Origin: Perkinsus olseni | Taxonomy: Eukaryota; Perkinsozoa; Perkinsida; Perkinsidae | NCBI GenBank assembly: GCA_013115135.1 | Contig: JABANP010000052.1 | Coordinates: 121,001 to 185,000 of the forward strand | Direction: 5' to 3' | Length of the DNA: 64,000 nt | Part shown: positions 57,837 to 64,000 of the stretch, in pieces | Layout of the letters: each line of letters begins with the position of its first letter | Position numbering within the stretch: the first letter of the stretch is position 1 | Translations under genes and position numbers: made by a program | Notes under the pieces: model-generated | Database searches by the model: none | The model's input: only the letters and a program-made list of their open reading frames with translations | Told to the model about the DNA's origin: nothing

Positions 57837-58071
57837 GCTACTTTGGTTATGATGATGATGACGGAAAGGCACCAACTGCAGCACTAATTGCAGTAACATG
57901 ATTATTATCATAACACAAACAATGAGGGAATGAATAGTAGTAGATAATTCATTATTTATACTTCTTCTTGCAGCGCTGTGTATTAACATCATCATCATCA
58001 TCATCATTTGTGTCCTAGTAGTGTTGTTATGCTTGTACTACTACTACTACCTGCAATACCACATAATGTAG

Positions 58072-59659
58072 TTATGATGACGATGTTATGATGCCCCTAC
58101 TACCCTTTCTAGCCCACTTCCACCCTAAGGCCAGTATTGTTGCTGCTGTTGCGAGTGATGTGGTAGTAATGATGATACTGGTAATATCGTGATTGGAATA
58201 TAACGATAACCACTTGGTCTTTGTTGTATCATACATGTAACCCAATACTCGATACTGGTATAAGGAGGAGCGAGGAGGAGAAGGAAAGCTGGCCTTATCC
58301 TTCATACCAACCTCAGGAGGAGGAGTAGTAGGAGGTACGGTGATGTTATTATCTACATTATGATCAACTAATATAGCATTCACACCTCTCCTACTACTAA
58401 TACCTTCTCCCCTAACACCTCCATCATCGTCTTCCTTAACCTCTTCTTCTTCTAGCTGTTGTGGACGTGGCCCTCTTAATTTACCATTCTGTGGAATGGC
58501 GTGTGACTTTAATGGTAGCCACAACGGGTCGGTATCATTAACAGTTACTTCATGCAATTTACCCTTGAACTCATACCTAACATCATCATAATAATAATGG
58601 CAATGATAATAATCATCATCATCATTACACGACATATAATGATGCTGCCTCCATACTAGTACCATCTGCGTCTCTACCGTATTGTTGTTGTAAATGTAAC
58701 GGTATCGGATTATAAAATCCCGGTATATCGGACTTAGCCAGTCCAGCAGCCAGTATCACCTATAACAGTAACATCGTAGTAGTAGTAGTGACTGCTTGTT
58801 GTTGTTGGTATGACCTTATGAGTATCCACAGTACATTGTAATGGTAACGTTACATCAATGTATGGTCCTTCAACACCAACATCATCGTCATCATCATCAT
58901 CATCATCCTGCTGGTGATGGTGGTGTTGATTACCATCCTTCGGGGTAAGGTTACCAAATATGGCCTACTGAGTAGCCTACTGTCATCTACCGATACCATC
59001 TATTGCATTACCTTGATAATAATTACACCATTCCTTTTCTTTTCCCTTTTTAATATCCTATGATATTCATGTTGCATATTATCAATATCCCTCTTTGCCT
59101 GGGCCTTCAGTAAGAGTAATAATCTATTACTATCATCCTCAGTAACCATCCTCCCTTCCCTTCTTATATCATATATAATACGTTTAGTATCATTAGACAG
59201 ACATTTCCAAGCAGCTTGTATAGCGGTCCAATGCTCCAAAGCTGACGCTGAATGCTGCTGCTGCTGGGTGGTGGTAGTGGTAGTAGTAGTTGTATTAGTG
59301 CCCTTACCCAACGTAGCATCATCATCATCATCATCACCGGTCATCGTCTTTATCATCTCATCGGTGTTGTTGTTGCTACTATGGTTAGTATTGTTGTTCT
59401 CCTTCTCCTTCTCCTTAGTATTCTTAGGCGTTACCTTGTCGGGATGATATCTCCTACAACACAGTAGTCAGCATCAGACTTGTTGTTGTTACTACTACTA
59501 CTACCTGCATATATCATAGAAGGCATGCCTAATATCGTCTATTGATGCATCACTTGATACACCCAATAGATTGTAATAATCTGCTATCTTACTACTGCTA
59601 CTACTACATGATCCTGATACTGATGATGATGATGATGGTCGAGGGGTCCGAGGGGGCAT
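58072..59659 (-). CDS. DNAJC11-like J-protein, shortened
   Basis: The start is ATG 59659 (MPPRTPRPSSSSSVSGS). The J domain is DYYNLLGVSSDASIDDIRHA with, after an intron, the HPD motif in RYHPDKVTPKNTKEKEKEN. It continues with a Thr/Gln insert, then ALEHWTAIQAAWKCLSNDTK and IIYDIRREG. Further exons give a DUF3395-type region: EGPYIDVTLPLQCTVDTHK, LAKSDIPGFYNPIPLH, then VRYEFKGKLHEVTVNDTDPL and LPLKSHAIP. A C-terminal membrane segment (IIITTTSLATAATILALGW) follows. In animal DNAJC11, a mitochondrial cristae-organising (MICOS-associated) factor, a beta-rich domain of about 250 residues lies between these parts; here only about 100 bp separate them. J domains stimulate Hsp70 ATPase. Confidence 0.7.
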
Positions 59660-60193
59660 CTTAGACCAACTACGGGCGGATCATCATCATGGACGCTATT
59701 AATGAGAATGACTAACAACGCAATAGTCCACAAGGCATGTAGAAACATATCCCTAGTCCGGTAGTGATAGTAGCGATGTTGATGATGATAGCAAGAACAG
59801 TAGTGATGCTGTTGGTGGTGGTAGTAGTAGTAGCATGACCATCAATGATCATCATCATGATTCAGCAGAATCACTATTACAATGGTACAGTTAGTATAAC
59901 CGATACTACTTTGCTATTATCGCTCCTCCTCTCCTTCTTCTCCTTCTTGTTGTTGTTGTTGTTGTAGGGTTCGTAAGAAAAGTGTATGTAGTTGATGGCG
60001 TTGTCTATGTTTACGGCTTTTCTTATGTTTACCTAGATCATCACTACTAGTACCTGAATACCTTATTCTATCATCATCATCCCTGATATTGTTATTACAC
60101 TGTATATCACATATCGAGCATTTAATAGTAACATCATCATTGTTAGTACTACTGCTGCTGCTGCTGCTACCGTCATTATCAATTCTAACTTCA
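59660..60193. other. Repeat-rich spacer
   Basis: Gtagtagtag, gatgatgat and ttgttgttg runs fill this interval. A minus-strand terminal exon of the methyltransferase gene upstream may lie near 59940-60190, but no clear exon was defined. Confidence 0.3.
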
Positions 60194-61226
60194 TCAGCAC
60201 ATGACGGCGGTGGTGGTGGTAGTGCAAAGACCTAGATCATCATTGTAGTGTGGAACATATCGTCGTCGTCGTCGTATTATTATTACATATGTTATAGGTG
60301 AAGTTAAGTTGAATGATGCATTACGATCAACATTACGTGGTTGATAATAATAACGATAATCCCTAGTATTACTCCCAGAAGAAGATAATGTTACTCTTTT
60401 TATGGTATCTTCTATTACACGAACATTGTCTATCATCTCCGTATCATCATCATGATCCCTACTCCTCCTGTTATCATTATCTAATGTACCGGTGTATACT
60501 ACCATTCTGCTGCTGCTGTTAGTGTTGTTGTTGTTGTTGTTTTGGTAGTATGATGGTAATAATGGTATATTCCACCATGTATAGGGGTATACGTTCTTAA
60601 TGGTTATCCATACCTCACCACCACCACTACATATGTACTTTGATGATGATATTAGGAATTGCATTAACATGAGCATGTTGATGATGTTGAAACCTCCAGG
60701 TGTGGATTTAACGAGCATACCACATCTTACCTTATCATCAATACATACCAAGGGATGCATCTAAGGAGGGAGTATAGTCATGATAATGATGATGATAATA
60801 TTATTACAAATATGATCCTATTGAATGTTATATCCTTATCATTACCACTAGCATCTAGTCTTGTTATCAATGTAGTAGTTATATTAGTAGCATCAACACT
60901 ATGATACACCTTATGTCCTAGTTCAATAAGCCTACTTTTATGTTCATCAATGACATCTTTGGTATACCTACTATCATCACTAATCATTACCGATATCAGT
61001 AGTAGTATTAGCATCGTCATCATTACTACTTATGATTGAGTTGAAGTTCATCTTCATAGGTAGTAGCATATATAACGGTAGTAGGCAGTCCATGTATCAT
61101 GGTACTCTCAGCTAGGTCCCTTGAATATGATAGATTACCATCCCCTACTACCAATATCTTATACACCCTACCACCACCACCACACTCAGAATAACTTATT
61201 CGTCGACGCTTCATCGCACCATCCAT
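60194..61226 (-). CDS. BMT5-like Rossmann methyltransferase (DUF2431)
   Basis: The start is ATG 61226 (MDGAMKRRRISYSECGG). The conserved opening KILVVGDGNLSYSRDLAES is followed by VIYATTYEDELQLNHK. The next exon has VIDEHKSRLIELGHKVYHSV, DATNITTTL and a segment ending FNRIIF, matching the family's DRIIFNFPH site. After an intron, GFNIINMLMLMQFLISSSKY and GGGEVWITIKNVYPYTWWNI complete the fold. The yeast member methylates uridine N3 of 25S rRNA in the nucleolus; that role is inferred here. The C-terminal exon ends in an Asp/Arg/Thr-rich stretch that is less clearly coding. It is divergent from the desaturase gene, with 165 bp between start codons. Confidence 0.75.
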
Positions 61227-61391
61227 CGACGAGGACAGTTACAAGACGGAGAATGTAGAATCGGAGGAGCGCAAAAAGCGCTCGCCCGGATATTATAGAT
61301 CAACATTATCATAGTCATCATTATTAGCATCGTGCTGCTGCTGCTGCCATCGTTGCTTGGTGTTAGTCTTTGTTATTATCAGTCCCCTTAG
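61227..61391. promoter_or_regulatory. Divergent intergenic region between methyltransferase and desaturase
   Basis: The start codons of two divergent genes are only 165 bp apart, so both promoters must lie here. It contains aaaaagcgctcgcccgg and a cagctgctgctgc-like run but not the recurring 40-bp motif. Confidence 0.35.
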
Positions 61392-62795
61392 ATGATGTCA
61401 TCTGCTTCTCCTACTACTACTAACCCTAATATGAAGGAACCTCTGTGTATGAACTGGCCTATGATAATATACATATCTTTGGTAGTAATACTGAGTATAG
61501 ATCATCATTGTTCATGTCACTAGAAGTGGTGATGTTGTGGTATGATGATGATTAGGTTCATATTATCGGATGTTATGGTATATACAATGCTATAGCTAAT
61601 CCCCATCATGTGTATACCTACCTTTGGACTCTAAGTTTATGGATAATATCAGGTCTAGGTATCACCGCTGGGGCCCATAGACTATGGTCACACAGATCTT
61701 ATAAAGCTAGATATGCATTAAGAGTAGTATTAATGCTATTCAACAGTATTGCTAATCAAGGTAGTGTTATACACTGGGTCAGAGATCACAGGGTACATCA
61801 TCTCTATTCTGATACTGATAAAGATCCACATGACTCACAACGAGGATTCTTTTATTCCCATGTTGGATGGTTATTGGTACGCAAACCTAAAGTGGTATTG
61901 GATGCTGGTAGAAAGATATCATTCCAGGATTTATACAAGGATAATATCCTACTATTACAACATCGTAAGTACAACAACAACTTGAAGAAGAAGAAAAGCA
62001 TAATTGGCATGTGCTGATGATCAGGTCTTTGTCCTTGGTGGAATATGGTATGGTGTTTCATTGTAATAATACTACTACTACTACCACAACAGGAGCAACA
62101 ACAACAACTCTTTGCTGCTGTTTTAGTTTCCCGCTATTGTTGGATATTACCTGTGGAATGAAAGTATGATAAATGGTATACTACTACCAGGTGTATTCCG
62201 TTATTGCTTTGTACTACATGCAACTTGGTGTGTTAATTCTGTAGTACATAGATGGGGTCCTAAACCATATGATATTACTAGTAAGACTACTGAATGTGGT
62301 ATGGTAGCATTCTTAGCCTTGGGTGAGGGTTGGCATAATTGGCATCATACATTTGATTGGGATTATGTTACTGCAGAAATGGATGCCATTAAACAATATA
62401 ACCCTACTAAGATATTCATTGATATCATGTACTACTACTACAACTACCACAAGTATTGTTGTTCTTGTTCTTCATAGGTATTACTTAGGGCTAGCTTATG
62501 ATCTAAGAAGAGCTAACCCAAAAGGATGGGAACATTTTAAGGCTAGGAATCTCCGTAATAATAATGATAGCTATGATGACGGTGATGTGTGGTATGATGG
62601 TCATTAGGTAAGTTGGGTGATGAGTATTATGTTGTTGAAACTATTGAAGGTAGAGCACCATTCTGTTATCGTAGTACTACTTATAAACGTCGTCATATGT
62701 CAACTGGTAACAATGATGACGGTAAGGGAGAGTTCACAACCCCAAGAAGGCTATCGTCTCTAGTTGATAATATGAGTATTGATGAAGGTGAGTGA
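61392..62795 (+). CDS. Acyl-CoA delta-9 desaturase
   Basis: The start is ATG 61392. A first hydrophobic exon (CMNWPMIIYISL) and an intron with ...gattag lead to HIIGCYGIYNAIANPHHVYT. The three histidine boxes binding the di-iron centre are present: GAHRLWSH, HRVHHLYSDTDKDPH and GEGWHNWHHTFDWDY. Membrane segments include YLWTLSLWIISGLGITA and AIVGYYLWNESMINGILLPG. The late signature NSVVHRWGPKPYD is also intact. Introns near 61965-62020 and 62040-62130 carry trinucleotide runs. The C-terminus continues through RRANPKGWEHFKARNLR, and KLGDEYYVVETIEGRAP may represent the cytochrome-b5-like or a regulatory tail. The enzyme introduces a cis double bond into stearoyl- or palmitoyl-CoA at the ER. Confidence 0.9.
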
Positions 62796-63116
62796 TGGTA
62801 TGATGGTGTATGACCAAGTTGATGATTATTATACACTACATTTTGGTGATACTGAGGTAGTAGTATTAATAGTAGTGAGAATAATAATCATCCTCATCAT
62901 GATACAAGTGCGTCGTTCGGCTTGTGGCCAGCATACATTTGTCTCATCACAACATCATCGTTACCAGCATACACCAGATTTATTATAAATTACTAGGGTT
63001 TCAGTATACAGTTGCAAGGTTTGTGTAAACAGTAACTGTTCCCTTGGGTAAGAACGCAACAGCAAGATCATTTTGACATCGCATGTATCATGTAGTAGTA
63101 ATAACATCTATAATCA
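62796..63116. other. Spacer between convergent desaturase and kinase genes
   Basis: Short frame 62779-62988 has no support. No other feature was seen. Confidence 0.35.
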
Positions 63117-64000
63117 TCATTGAATATTTAATGCCTTCAAACGATGGACAACTTCCTGCATTGAGGGGCGACTATCTGGTACATGCTCCCAACACTGTGT
63201 CATAATATCTATCAAGTCTTTGTGTATCATAGCATCTCCATCTCCATCTCCATGATCATCATAAGGATATCTGCTCAGATCAGGCCTTCTACCCCTAGTA
63301 ACTGCCAATACTATCTTCATTGCTTCTAGGCCAGTCTCTTCATAAGGTATAGCCCGACATAATGTTTCATACATAACAATACCATAACTATATATATCTA
63401 CCTTCTCACAGTACCTGCCATAAACCACTTCTACTCTTATCATAATCCTTGTTGTTGTTGTTATTACTGATTCCCTCCTAATACTTCTGGAGCCATCCAA
63501 TGGTAAGTACCAGCATTGGCGGTCATATCTTCATTGGCATCTTGTTTGATCTTAGCCATACCAAAATCTGCTATTTTAACTATTGGTATATCATGTTCAT
63601 CATCAACTCTTTGATACAACAATAAATTTAATGACTTGAGATCTCTGTGTACGATATTAAATGCATGTAGATAGGTTATACCCTTACCAATATCTGATAG
63701 TATCTTTACCTTCTGGGATAATGATTATTCGACCTCATCTCTATTATGTAGTATATCGAAAAGAGTACCGCCTTCACAGAATCCAAAGACAACTAAAATG
63801 GAGTGTTGTTATACTACTAGTATTACCACCACCACCATCATGATGATGATGATGATGATCGTTGTTGTTGATGTTGTTGTTACCTTTAATAGGCTCCTCC
63901 TCTTTAGTAACGGCTCCCATGAATAATACTAGATTCGGATGCCTACATTTCACCATTATACTCAGTTCCCTCTTGAATGCCTATCAACAGCAGCAGCAGC
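63117..64000 (-). CDS. Raf/TKL-like serine/threonine protein kinase (5' part beyond window)
   Basis: The window cuts the gene at its 5' side; the stop is at 63117. Catalytic-domain pieces in order are IMVKCRHPNLVLFMGAVTKE (helix C and beta 4), ILSDIGKGITYLHAFNIVHR running into DLKSLNLLL, VKIADFGMAKIKQD, AGTYHWMAPEV, EKVDIYSYGIVMYETLC and CWEHVPDSRPSMQEVVHRL. The HPNLVLFMGA and GTYHWMAPE forms are typical of Raf-like tyrosine-kinase-like enzymes. Catalytic HRDLK and DFG are intact. Introns occur at about 63420-63480, 63713-63730 and 63790-63890. Such kinases act as MAPKKK-type regulators; the partner pathway is unknown. Confidence 0.88.

Overview
The window reads as nuclear DNA of a compact protist genome. 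Genes lie on both strands and are cut into short exons by small GT-AG introns, mostly 37-82 nt. I reconstructed many junctions where phase and reading frame agree exactly. The content is eukaryotic: SRP receptor alpha, a METTL16-type m6A methyltransferase, an RBR ubiquitin ligase, an RS-rich protein, a DNAJC11-like J-protein, a stearoyl-CoA desaturase and a Raf-like kinase. Lineage-restricted secreted families, short introns and trinucleotide-repeat-rich non-coding DNA suggest a perkinsozoan alveolate such as Perkinsus. That is an inference; no rRNA or spliced-leader gene is present to test it.

Region 1 (1-26.4 kb) is an accessory block with few microsatellites. It opens with two tandem copies of a cysteine-rich secreted gene, both carrying indels. 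Two minus-strand genes follow (5.4-7.4 kb). The main content is a family of four tandem secreted-protein genes, A to D (8.1-22.0 kb), plus a divergent fifth member E on the minus strand (25.3-26.4 kb). Each family gene has a signal-peptide exon, a central region and a C-terminal module ending in an IHxGLTGRxF-like signature. A 6.4-kb LTR retrotransposon (9.6-16.1 kb) and an adenylate-kinase-like gene separate A from B. A 57-aa secreted six-cysteine peptide lies at 23.0 kb.

Region 2 (26.5-46.3 kb) is mostly housekeeping: RluD-type pseudouridine synthase, an unknown basic protein, a PfkB sugar kinase, a helical-repeat-like protein, an RBR E3 ligase with a polyglutamine tail, a GT32 glycosyltransferase, a coiled-coil protein, uncharacterised exons including a UBZ4-like zinc finger, a SUI1/YciH-type protein and SRP receptor alpha. 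The last two are divergent and share a 147-bp promoter.

Region 3 (46.3-54.3 kb) holds membrane proteins: a single-pass protein with a Pro/Gln-rich tail, a tandem pair of multi-span proteins with a CCFCGCNLC motif, a further multi-span protein and a battenin (CLN3)-like protein. Region 4 (55-64 kb) holds METTL16-like, an RS-rich protein, a shortened DNAJC11-like protein, a BMT5-like methyltransferase, a delta-9 desaturase and the 3' part of a Raf-like kinase cut by the window edge.

A roughly 40-bp motif recurs just upstream of three gene starts (7.39, 16.10 and 42.75 kb) and may be a promoter element. Several genes contain single-base indels. Without reads I cannot tell biological decay from assembly error.
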